64,000 bases of DNA, from the NCBI GenBank assembly GCA_031285405.1, contig JAITWH010000013.1:17956-81955 (forward strand). Direction: 5' to 3'. Both the position numbers and the translations under genes were made by a program. The notes beneath the pieces are model-generated. The model saw nothing but the letters and a program-made list of their open reading frames with translations. It made no database searches and was not told the origin of the DNA. Each line of letters begins with the position of its first letter. Within the stretch, counting starts at the first letter, position 1. The DNA comes from Alistipes sp. (GTDB lineage Bacteria > Bacteroidota > Bacteroidia > Bacteroidales > Rikenellaceae). Below, piece by piece: positions 51,183-58,013 of the stretch.

Positions 51183-51873
51183 ACCGTCTTCGAAAGCTAA
51201 GGTAGTAGAGCAGCGTTGCGACGGCGCTGAGCGCTGCGACAAGGTAGGTGCGGGCGGCCCACGAGAGGGCAGTCTGTGCCTGGAACACCTCTTCGCCGTG
51301 CAGCGTGCCGCTCTCGGTGAGCCACCTCATGGCGCGGTGCGACGCGTTGTACTCCACCGGCAGCGTCACGATCGAGAACAGGGCCGCCGACGCGATCATC
51401 GCGATGCCCAGCCAGTAGACCGCCGGCAGGGTGTTGATCACCGCGATGCCGATGAGGATCACGATGAACGACCACTGCGACGAGAGCTGGATGAGCGGCA
51501 CGAGCGCCGAACGCATCTTCAGCGGGGCGTAACCCTGAGCATGCTGAATGGCGTGGCCGCACTCATGGGCCGCGACCGCCGCCGCCGCGATGCTGCGACT
51601 TGCGAACACAGCCTCCGAAAGGTTGACCGTGCGGTTGCGCGGATCGAAGTGGTCGGTCAGGCGCCCGGGGGTCGAGATTACCTGCACGTCGGTGATGCCG
51701 TTGTCGCGCAGCATGCGCTCCGCCACCTCGCGACCCGAGAGGGCGAACGGCACGCGCGAGTATTTGTCGAACACGTGCTTCAGGCGCCACTGCACCAAAA
51801 GCCCGATCAGCCCGATTGCGATTATCAATAGCACCTCGAAGGTGCGGGTGGTCATTAGGGTTGTGTAATCCAT
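51181..51873 (-). CDS. Membrane zinc metallopeptidase (YugP-like)
   Basis: A 230-residue protein with an N-terminal transmembrane anchor ('FEVLLIIAIGLIGLLVQW') and three further hydrophobic segments ('FIVILIGIAVINTLPAVYWLGIAM'). The zinc motif is 'AAAAVAAHECGHAIQHAQGY' (HExxH form HECGH). This is the usual size and layout of neutral zinc metallopeptidase 2 (YugP) proteins. Physiological substrate unknown. Between 7-mer elements on both sides, so probably its own transcript. Confidence 0.9.
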   Translation of the reverse strand: MDYTTLMTTRTFEVLLIIAIGLIGLLVQWRLKHVFDKYSRVPFALSGREVAERMLRDNGITDVQVISTPGRLTDHFDPRNRTVNLSEAVFASRSIAAAAVAAHECGHAIQHAQGYAPLKMRSALVPLIQLSSQWSFIVILIGIAVINTLPAVYWLGIAMIASAALFSIVTLPVEYNASHRAMRWLTESGTLHGEEVFQAQTALSWAARTYLVAALSAVATLLYYLSFRRR

Positions 51874-51877
51874 TTTT

Positions 51878-51994
51878 TTAGTTGTTAGTTATTAGTGATT
51901 AGTGGTTAGTGCTACGCGGCGCAAAAATCAGTGGTTAGTGCTAACGCGCAATTTTTTTTAACGCGTAGCACTAACCACTAATCACTAACCACTG
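51878..51994. repeat. Foldback element, TTAGTGA 7-mer arms
   Basis: Left arm TTAGTTG, TTAGTTA, TTAGTGA, TTAGTGG, TTAGTGC; core GCTACGCGGCGC, a second partial arm with GCTAACGCGC, then ACGCGTAGC; inverted right arm reaching into the SDR gene end. Confidence 0.85.
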
Positions 51995-52766
51995 TTCTGT
52001 TCGTGTAATAGGCATTAGCTTGTTGTCGAGGTGTGATGGTAATGTCGTCGATGTTGACGTGGGGCGGGCGGTTGACGGCCCACAGCACCGTCTGGGCGAT
52101 GTCGTCGGCCGAGAGCGCCTCGACCCCCGTGTAGACCGCCGCCGCGCGCGCCGTGTCGCCGTGGAAACGCACTTGCGAAAATTCGGTCTCGACCATGCCC
52201 GGGCGAATCTCCGTCACGCGGATGCCGTGCTTCAACATGTCGATGCGCATGCCCTGCGAGATGGCGTTGACGGCGTGCTTGGTCGCGCAGTAGACGGCGC
52301 CGTTTTCGTAGACCTGTCGACCGGCGATAGAACCGAGGTTGACGATGTGGCCGCCGCCGCGCTCGATCATCATCGGGGCGACGGTGCGCGTGACGTAGAG
52401 CAGCCCCTTGATGTTGGTGTCGATCATCTGCTCCCAGTCGACAGTGTCGCCGGCGTCCAAGTGCTCCATGCCGGCGGCGAGTCCGGCGTTGTTGACCAGC
52501 AGGTCGATGCCGCGCCAACCCTCGGAGAGCGTGCCGAGCGACGAGGTCACCTGACGCTGGTCGCGCACGTCGAAGGCGAGGGTGAGCACGTCGGTGTCGT
52601 GGGCCTGTTTGAGCTTCTGTTTGAGGAGTTTGAGTCGTTCGGCTCGGCGGCCCGTCACGATGAGGCGCCAACCCTCGGCCGCCAACAGCAGGGCCGTCGC
52701 CTCGCCTATTCCCGAGGTGGCTCCCGTGATTAGGGCCGTTCGTCTCTCCGTTGTCTGTTTGTTCAT
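51978..52766 (-). CDS. Short-chain dehydrogenase/reductase (YdfG-like)
   Basis: A 262-residue NAD(P)-dependent oxidoreductase. Cofactor loop 'ITGATSGIGEATALLLA' (TGxxxGIG), 'NNAGLAAGMEHL' (NNAG), catalytic Ser in 'VNLGSIAGRQVYENGAVYCATKHAV' with the YxxxK pair, and 'IRPGMVETEF'. Closest in feel to the serine/3-hydroxy-acid dehydrogenases of the YdfG type, but the substrate is not determined. The final residues VVSD and the TAG stop lie in the TTAGTGA repeat arm. Confidence 0.92.
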   Translation of the reverse strand: MNKQTTERRTALITGATSGIGEATALLLAAEGWRLIVTGRRAERLKLLKQKLKQAHDTDVLTLAFDVRDQRQVTSSLGTLSEGWRGIDLLVNNAGLAAGMEHLDAGDTVDWEQMIDTNIKGLLYVTRTVAPMMIERGGGHIVNLGSIAGRQVYENGAVYCATKHAVNAISQGMRIDMLKHGIRVTEIRPGMVETEFSQVRFHGDTARAAAVYTGVEALSADDIAQTVLWAVNRPPHVNIDDITITPRQQANAYYTNRTVVSD

Positions 52767-52810
52767 CGAGTTCAGATTTTGTTCAAAGATATTACATTTT
52801 ATCCTAATTT

Positions 52811-52841
52811 TTTGCGATGACGGGTATTTGTTCTATTTTTG
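52811..52841 (+). promoter_or_regulatory. Promoter: TTTG-N19-TATTTTTG
   Basis: TTTG at 52811-52814 and TATTTTTG at 52834-52841 match the Bacteroidetes consensus with 19-base spacing, giving a leader of about 65 bases for the barrel protein gene at 52914. Confidence 0.7.
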
Positions 52842-52913
52842 TACGTTGCTTAAGCCCAAGCTAAAAAGCTTATTTTTAGTAATTTACCCAAACTTTTCTA
52901 AACTTTCACACAA

Positions 52914-53726
52914 ATGAAAAAATCTTTACTTGTCGTCCTCGCCCTCCTGGCGGGGAGCGTTGCTGCGTTTGCACAGGAGAACGGAGGCTCGGTCTCGTTT
53001 TCGCGAAGTGGCGAAAATTCAGTTTCGTTCTCGCAAAGTAGCGAGAATTCAGTCGCTTCGGCGCAGAAGAACGGGGGCGATGTCGATATCGAAGTCGATG
53101 GCGACGGCGAGGTCAACGTCACTCGCCTTGCGAAACGTATCAAGCGTCACTACATCAGGCTGGGGTACGCCTCGCAGGGCATCGAGCCCGAGTTTGGGAC
53201 CAACCTTAGGTCGAACGCGGGCGGCGCCATCGAGTTCGGCTCCACGTTTGTGTTCAACAATCGGCGTCCGCTGGCCGGCATGGTGCGCTTTGGCCTCGAC
53301 TTCAGCTACTTGGACATTCAGGCGGCCACCTTCAAGGTCGGCAACTACGGCTACGGCGACGACGAAGAGGGCGGGAGCATGGACGATCGGGCGCTGATGG
53401 CCAACATCGGCATGCAGATCGGCCCGTCGATCACAGTCACCCCCATCGACAGGCTCCACGCGCGCGTCTACGTTCACTACGCCCCCTCGGCGACGGCGAT
53501 CACCCCCCACGGCGGTTTCGACGATGTGATGGCGGGCTACACGGGCTATGTCACTGGTGGTCTGGAGGTTTCGTATCGCTTTATCACACTTGGCATCGAA
53601 GCGCGCAACGGCAGCTCGGACATGTCGTGGATCGTTGGTGGCGATGATGATGACGAGGATGAGGGTGCCGGCAAAATTCCGGTGCGGCTTCTCTCCAATC
53701 GTTTTATGTTGGGATTCCGGTTCTGA
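52914..53726 (+). CDS. Outer-membrane beta-barrel protein
   Basis: A 270-residue protein with signal peptide (MKKSLLVVLALLAGSVAAFAQ). Residues ~24-45 hold two copies of a ten-residue unit ('SFSRSGENSV', 'SFSQSSENSV') made by a 30-base direct repeat. From about residue 70 onward alternating strands ('RHYIRLGYASQGIEPEFG', 'VRFGLDFSYLDIQAATF', 'VTGGLEVSYRFITLGIEARNG') and the terminal 'RFMLGFRF' indicate a small outer-membrane barrel. Function unknown. Followed after 119 bases by a lipoprotein gene without a clear terminator between. Confidence 0.8.
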   Translation: MKKSLLVVLALLAGSVAAFAQENGGSVSFSRSGENSVSFSQSSENSVASAQKNGGDVDIEVDGDGEVNVTRLAKRIKRHYIRLGYASQGIEPEFGTNLRSNAGGAIEFGSTFVFNNRRPLAGMVRFGLDFSYLDIQAATFKVGNYGYGDDEEGGSMDDRALMANIGMQIGPSITVTPIDRLHARVYVHYAPSATAITPHGGFDDVMAGYTGYVTGGLEVSYRFITLGIEARNGSSDMSWIVGGDDDDEDEGAGKIPVRLLSNRFMLGFRF

Positions 53727-53845
53727 TTTCGGGCTCGACGGCCCGACCGAAATGTTTCCGACTGGACTGAAATTTCACTGAACAAATTTTCGTGGCACCA
53801 ACTAACATCAACTAATACCAACTAACACCAAACAAAATTTCAAGC

Positions 53846-54664
53846 ATGAAAAAACTATTTATGTTCGCCCTCGTGGCGATGGCAATGTCCGCCTGCACAA
53901 TCGGCGGCGACGACGACGACAACGGAGGAAACAACGGTGGCGGTAACAACGGCGGCGGCGACACTCCTGCTCCCAGCGGAGACATGCGCTATGTTAGCAG
54001 CATTCACTCGGTCACCACCGGCGAGTACGAAAACGAAAGCTTCGTGAACTTCAGCTACGACTCCAACGGTCGCGTTGTCAGCATGACGAACGATGACTAC
54101 GTCACCTCTTTTGCATACAGCGACGGTGGCAGGACTGTGACCGTTGAGTTCTCCGACGGGGATAACGGTTACGTCTTCAGGCTGAACTCGGCCGGCGCGG
54201 TAGAGAGTGTGGAGGTCGGAAGCGAAAGGGCAACCATCACCTACAACAACGGTTTCCTCGACAAGATCAATATCCCCGACTATGAAGAGGATATGGCCAT
54301 GACTTGGAGCGGAGGCAACCAAACCGCCGTCAGGCACAACTGGCTCGACGAGAATGGGGCTCCCGCAGGTGTGACCAATAACGTGCGCTACAACTCGTCG
54401 TGGGCGAACAATCTGTTGTGCAACCTCGACCTGAACGCGTTTATCTTTGAGTTCCTCGACGGCTTTTTCAGCGATATTCCGGCTTACTTCGGCCTTCTCG
54501 GCAAGCGTAGTCAGCACATGATCAGCAGTGTTACGAAAGAGGGCGGAAGTAGTGACGGCGAAGTCAGAGAAAGTTCCGTGGTGTATGACTCCGAGGGATT
54601 CGTGACGAAGATCACCGTGGAGGATGATAACAACACCAGGGTTATCGAGGTTAGCTACGAGTAA
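53846..54664 (+). CDS. DUF4595-like lipoprotein
   Basis: A 272-residue lipoprotein (MKKLFMFALVAMAMSAC, lipobox MSAC). A Asp/Gly/Asn-rich tether (GGDDDDNGGNNGGGNNGGGD) leads to a beta-rich domain of RHS-like hairpins: 'VNFSYDSNGRVVSMTNDD', 'TVEFSDGDNGYVFRLNSAG', 'SSVVYDSEGFVTKITVEDDN'. This layout matches the DUF4595 family of Bacteroidetes surface lipoproteins; the family function is unknown. Confidence 0.75.
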   Translation: MKKLFMFALVAMAMSACTIGGDDDDNGGNNGGGNNGGGDTPAPSGDMRYVSSIHSVTTGEYENESFVNFSYDSNGRVVSMTNDDYVTSFAYSDGGRTVTVEFSDGDNGYVFRLNSAGAVESVEVGSERATITYNNGFLDKINIPDYEEDMAMTWSGGNQTAVRHNWLDENGAPAGVTNNVRYNSSWANNLLCNLDLNAFIFEFLDGFFSDIPAYFGLLGKRSQHMISSVTKEGGSSDGEVRESSVVYDSEGFVTKITVEDDNNTRVIEVSYE

Positions 54665-54700
54665 CAGGCATACCTATTATATAGTAGGAGTGTTTGAATA

Positions 54701-54732
54701 AAGGGGGGGCGCGGGATGGCGTCTCCCTTTTT
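54701..54732 (+). terminator. Probable terminator after the lipoprotein gene
   Basis: AAAGGG...CCCTTTTT pairing with an imperfect G/C-rich inner stem, preceded by a TATA-rich ATACCTATTATATAG word. The stem is imperfect, so the call is moderate. Confidence 0.45.
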
Positions 54733-54745
54733 CGGTTTTTTATTG

Positions 54746-54753
54746 TACTTTTG
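54746..54753 (+). promoter_or_regulatory. Putative -7 element (TACTTTTG) for the permease gene
   Basis: TAnnTTTG match seven bases before the ATG at 54760, implying a nearly leaderless transcript. It decides against the upstream start at 54694, which would lie before the promoter box. Confidence 0.5.
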
Positions 54754-54759
54754 TGTGGC

Positions 54760-56319
54760 ATGGCGAAACTTAATATAGAATTGTTTCTTGCGCGGCGGAT
54801 GGGGCAGGGCCGGAACGCCAGCGGCGGATTTTTGCTACGCAGAAAGGATCCGTCGGCAGGTAGTAGTGGCAGTCGCGGCGGCGGCCGGAACGCCGGAGGC
54901 GGGGTGATGGTGCGCATTGCGGTGGCGACGGTGGCGGTGTCGTTGGCCGTGATGATTGTTGCCGTGGCCGTGATAATGGGTTTTCGGGGCGAGATCACCG
55001 GCAAGATCGCCGCCTTCACGGGCCACCTGCGAGTGCAGGCGTTGGACTATGGCGGCTCTGTCGAGAGCGATCCGATCGAGCTGTCGGCGGGCCTGGAGGC
55101 TGCTCTGGCTGATATTCCGGGTGTGCGGTCGGTGGCGCCGTATGCGCTGCAGGGGGGGCTGATGAAGCCCGCCGAGGCGCCGCGCGGCGTGGTGCACAAG
55201 GGGGTCGGGGCGGGGTATGATTTGTCGTTTTTTGCGGGGTGTTTGGTGGCTGGGGAGTTGCCTCGGATTGTTGCAGAGGGCGACTTGGGGGGCGATGGGG
55301 GCGGTTCGGGTGCTGATGGCGGTGATGGCAGCGGAGGTGGCGGCGGCGCGGTGCGTCATAAAGATATTTTGATTTCGGCCGCGGTGGCGCGTGTGCTGCG
55401 GCTGGAGGTCGACGACAGGGTCGAGATGCTGTTTGTGAGCGCCGACAGGCCGCCGCGGCGCGATCGGTTTCGTGTGTGCGGGCTGTTTTCGTCGGGCTTG
55501 GGCGAGATGGACGACACGTTTGCGATCACGGATATCGCTAATGTTCAGCGACTTAATCGTTGGACGGCGGGGCAAGTCGCCGGGTATGAGGTGTTTTTGG
55601 CGGATGTTAGTGATAGCGATTCGGGTCTTGGTGCTTTTCTGGGGGGTGTTTTTGGTGGGGCTTCGGAGGGAGATTCTGACGGTGGGCTCGATGGTCGGGG
55701 TGGAGTTTCGGACGGAGATCGGGCTGATCGATCGGGCTTGAAGGGCGGCCAGGCGGGCCTGGGGCGCGGTTTGCAGGGGTTGGACGAGTTCGAAGAGCGG
55801 GTTGTGGAGGCGGCGCGGCCGTACGATACCGGCGAGCCGCCGCTGATGGTGCGATCGGTGGCGGGCGACTTTCCGCAGCTGTTCGACTGGCTCGCGACGC
55901 ACGACGTCAACGCCGCCGTCATCATCGCGATCATGATCGTGGTGGCGCTGGTGAGCATGACCTCGGCGCTGCTGATCGTGGTGCTGGAGCGCATCCGTAT
56001 GATCGGGATTCTCAAGACGTTAGGCATGCGAAACGGGGCTGTGAGGCGGATTTTTGTGATGCGCGCGGCGGTGATCGTGGCGTGGGGGCTGATGTTTGGG
56101 AATTTTTTCGGGATTGTCGGCGCGCTGGCTCAGGGACGGTGGGGTTTTCTGAAGTTGGACGCTGAGGGCTACTTCCTGTCGCAGGTGCCCGTGGCGCTCG
56201 ATTGGTGGTGGATCATCGCGCTGAACGTCGGCTCGATGGCGGTTATCGTTGCCGCGATGATTCTTCCTACCACCATTGTTAGTCGGGTAACTCCTTCGGA
56301 ATCAGTTCGTTATCAGTAG
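54760..56319 (+). CDS. FtsX/LolC-E-like ABC transporter permease
   Basis: A 519-residue inner-membrane protein from ATG 54760 (MAKLNIELFLARRMG). The layout is LolC/LolE: one N-terminal transmembrane segment ('VRIAVATVAVSLAVMIVAVAVIMGF'), a large periplasmic domain, and three C-terminal segments ('AAVIIAIMIVVALVSMTSALLIVVLERI', 'AVIVAWGLMFGNFFGIVG', 'WWIIALNVGSMAVIVAAMILPTTI'). With an ATPase it would extract lipoproteins or drive a periplasmic partner; no ATPase gene is near. Odd insertions: a Gly/Ser/Arg stretch at about 15-48 encoded partly by repeat-core sequence, a Gly/Asp-rich stretch near 185-215, and another near 290-345. Confidence 0.88.
   Translation: MAKLNIELFLARRMGQGRNASGGFLLRRKDPSAGSSGSRGGGRNAGGGVMVRIAVATVAVSLAVMIVAVAVIMGFRGEITGKIAAFTGHLRVQALDYGGSVESDPIELSAGLEAALADIPGVRSVAPYALQGGLMKPAEAPRGVVHKGVGAGYDLSFFAGCLVAGELPRIVAEGDLGGDGGGSGADGGDGSGGGGGAVRHKDILISAAVARVLRLEVDDRVEMLFVSADRPPRRDRFRVCGLFSSGLGEMDDTFAITDIANVQRLNRWTAGQVAGYEVFLADVSDSDSGLGAFLGGVFGGASEGDSDGGLDGRGGVSDGDRADRSGLKGGQAGLGRGLQGLDEFEERVVEAARPYDTGEPPLMVRSVAGDFPQLFDWLATHDVNAAVIIAIMIVVALVSMTSALLIVVLERIRMIGILKTLGMRNGAVRRIFVMRAAVIVAWGLMFGNFFGIVGALAQGRWGFLKLDAEGYFLSQVPVALDWWWIIALNVGSMAVIVAAMILPTTIVSRVTPSESVRYQ
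54800..54842 (+). repeat. Repeat-core word inside the permease coding region
   Basis: GCCGGAACGCCAGCGGCGGATTTTTGCTACGCAGAA (in parts: GGAACGCCAGCGGCGG, TTGCTACGCAG) joins the CCGGCGTTCCGG and GCTACGC words that occur in intergenic elements at 10.9 and 16.9 kb. Here it is translated as RNASGGFLLRRK. A second GCCGGAACGCCGGAGGCGG follows at about 54880. Confidence 0.6.
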
Positions 56320-56363
56320 GGTGGGGTGGCGACTGATGAGCGACTGATGGGTGAAAAAATCTG

Positions 56364-56371
56364 TAAATTTG
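56364..56371 (+). promoter_or_regulatory. Putative -7 element (TAAATTTG) for menG/ubiE
   Basis: TAnnTTTG match 17 bases before the ATG at 56388. Confidence 0.45.
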
Positions 56372-56387
56372 GATGATTTTTTAAAAG

Positions 56388-57362
56388 ATGGAAGCGTCGA
56401 AGAAAATAACTGAGAATCAGGGCAATACCGATTCGAAAAAAGAGATGGTGACGGGGATGTTCAACGACATTGCCCCCACCTACGATGCGCTGAACCATCT
56501 GTTGTCGCTCGGTGTCGACCATTCGTGGCGCAGAAAGACAGTCCGTGCGGCTGTTAGTTTTCTGAAATCTCGGCTTTTGGATAGTTGGCAATGTATTAAT
56601 TTGAAAGACAGGCGATTGGCTGAGAATTATGCATCCCATGCCGTTGAAGAAATTCGGATACTCGATGTCGCCACCGGAACCGGCGATATGGCCATCGCTC
56701 TCGCCGTCGAAATGGCGCGTAAACTGCCCTTTGGTGGGGCATGTGACAAATCGTATGACAAAAGGTATGCAAAAACGTACGGGCAGGCGTCTGATGGGGT
56801 GGCTGCGACAGGACACTTAAATACACTTACAGGGGCGCCTGTGCGTATCCTTGGCGTCGATATTTCTGAAAAAATGTTGGCCATTGGGCGTGAAAAGATC
56901 GCGCGCAAAAACATCACGAGTAAAAAAAGTTCTCGCGGACGCTTCATGAGCCAAATAAATTTGCAGGTAGGCGATGCGGAGGCGCTCGACTTCGAAGCCC
57001 AACGATTTGACTGTGTGACGGTGGCTTTTGGGGTGCGCAATTTCGGTGATATGTCGTTGGGACTCAGTGAGATGTGTCGTGTATTGAAGTCCGGCGGCCG
57101 CTGTTTCATATTGGAGTTTTCGGAGCCTCGGACGCCCGTTTTCGGATGGCTGTATCGCATCTATTTTCACCGAGTGCTGCCGTTCGCGGGACGATTGGTG
57201 TCGCGCAGCGCGGGCGCCTACACCTACCTGCCTCGCTCGGTCGACTCGTTTCCGACGCCTGAAGTTTTCACTGAAATGTTGCGTGAAGCAGGGTTCGCGA
57301 GCGTACGAATCCGCCGCCTGACCTTTGGCGTGGCCTATATATATATAGCAGAAAAATCATGA
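56388..57362 (+). CDS. menG: Demethylmenaquinone methyltransferase (MenG/UbiE)
   Basis: A 324-residue class I SAM methyltransferase for the last step of menaquinone synthesis. Family segments: 'VTGMFNDIAPTYDALNHLLSLGVDHSWRRK' at the N-terminus, SAM motif I 'ILDVATGTGDMAIAL', 'GVDISEKMLAIGREKI', 'FDCVTVAFGVRNFGD' and 'CFILEFSEPRTPVF'. Normal length is ~245. Three AT-rich insertions account for most of the excess: about residues 60-85, 108-150 ('KSYDKRYAKTYGQASDG') and 175-190 ('ITSKKSSRGRF'). All lie between conserved blocks, so activity may survive. Its stop overlaps the next ATG (ATGA). Confidence 0.93.
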   Translation: MEASKKITENQGNTDSKKEMVTGMFNDIAPTYDALNHLLSLGVDHSWRRKTVRAAVSFLKSRLLDSWQCINLKDRRLAENYASHAVEEIRILDVATGTGDMAIALAVEMARKLPFGGACDKSYDKRYAKTYGQASDGVAATGHLNTLTGAPVRILGVDISEKMLAIGREKIARKNITSKKSSRGRFMSQINLQVGDAEALDFEAQRFDCVTVAFGVRNFGDMSLGLSEMCRVLKSGGRCFILEFSEPRTPVFGWLYRIYFHRVLPFAGRLVSRSAGAYTYLPRSVDSFPTPEVFTEMLREAGFASVRIRRLTFGVAYIYIAEKS

Positions 57363-57829
57363 AAAAATTATTGTATTTAGTTGAGCTTGTGGCGGTTATT
57401 GTCGTGACGGCAGCCTTGACAACAACTCTGACCGGCTGCAACCCTGCGGCGAAAGTTTCGCTCATCGAGGTGGGGCAACCGACCATCACGGGTCTCACTC
57501 GTGTGTCGGGTGAGGCAACGGCGCGGAACGATGGTCAGCGCGACTTTACGATCGAAAGTGCCCGATTCACAGTGTGTTACGACGATCGTGAGTTGGCGTC
57601 GGCGGTGCTCACGCGACCCGTTACGATTCCCGCGGGCGGTGCGATCGCGCATGTGTGGTGGGAGTTGGAGCTCGAAAACGTCTCGCTGACGGGCCTTATG
57701 TCGGTTCAGGAGCGTTTGCGGCGCGATCCAGAGGGGCTTACGGTCGATGTCGAGGCGCGCATCGGTCGTCGAAAAATTGAAAAACGAGGCATTCCGTTGG
57801 CTCGTATAACGGATTTTTTGGAAAATTAA
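57359..57829 (+). CDS. LEA/WHy-like small lipoprotein
   Basis: A 156-residue lipoprotein (lipobox 'TTLTGC', Cys27). The mature part resembles a single LEA-14/WHy-type beta-sandwich: 'VGQPTITGLTRVSGEATARNDGQRDFTIESARFTVCYDDREL' in two segments, then 'LTRPVTIPAGGAIAHVWWELELE'. Function unknown. It overlaps menG by four bases, so translation is coupled. Confidence 0.7.
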   Translation: MKKLLYLVELVAVIVVTAALTTTLTGCNPAAKVSLIEVGQPTITGLTRVSGEATARNDGQRDFTIESARFTVCYDDRELASAVLTRPVTIPAGGAIAHVWWELELENVSLTGLMSVQERLRRDPEGLTVDVEARIGRRKIEKRGIPLARITDFLEN

Positions 57830-57850
57830 GAAACTTTTCTGCGTAACCCC

Positions 57851-57906
57851 AGCATAACGTAGCTTTTTTACCGCGTTAGCACTAACCACTAATCAATAAC
57901 AACTAT
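57851..57906. repeat. Half foldback element, TTAGTGA type
   Basis: ACGTAGC and GCGTTAGC core words followed by inverted TTAGTGG/TTAGTGA 7-mers (ACTAACC, ACTAATC). It lies after the LEA-like gene. Confidence 0.7.
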
Positions 57907-57974
57907 TTTTTCGTTATCTTTAGCTTCGCTACGCTCGTTTTAGATAGGCTGCGCCTCAGCAATCTGCAAATAAA

Positions 57975-58006
57975 TTTGCGATTGCGCTCGGCTTGCACTA
58001 CCTTTG
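57975..58006 (+). promoter_or_regulatory. Promoter: TTTG-N20-TACCTTTG
   Basis: TTTG at 57975-57978 and TACCTTTG at 57999-58006 are a close match to the consensus. The ATG at 58014 is seven bases after the -7 box, so the transcript should be leaderless or nearly so; this sets the gene start. Confidence 0.75.
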
Positions 58007-58013
58007 TCCCGAC

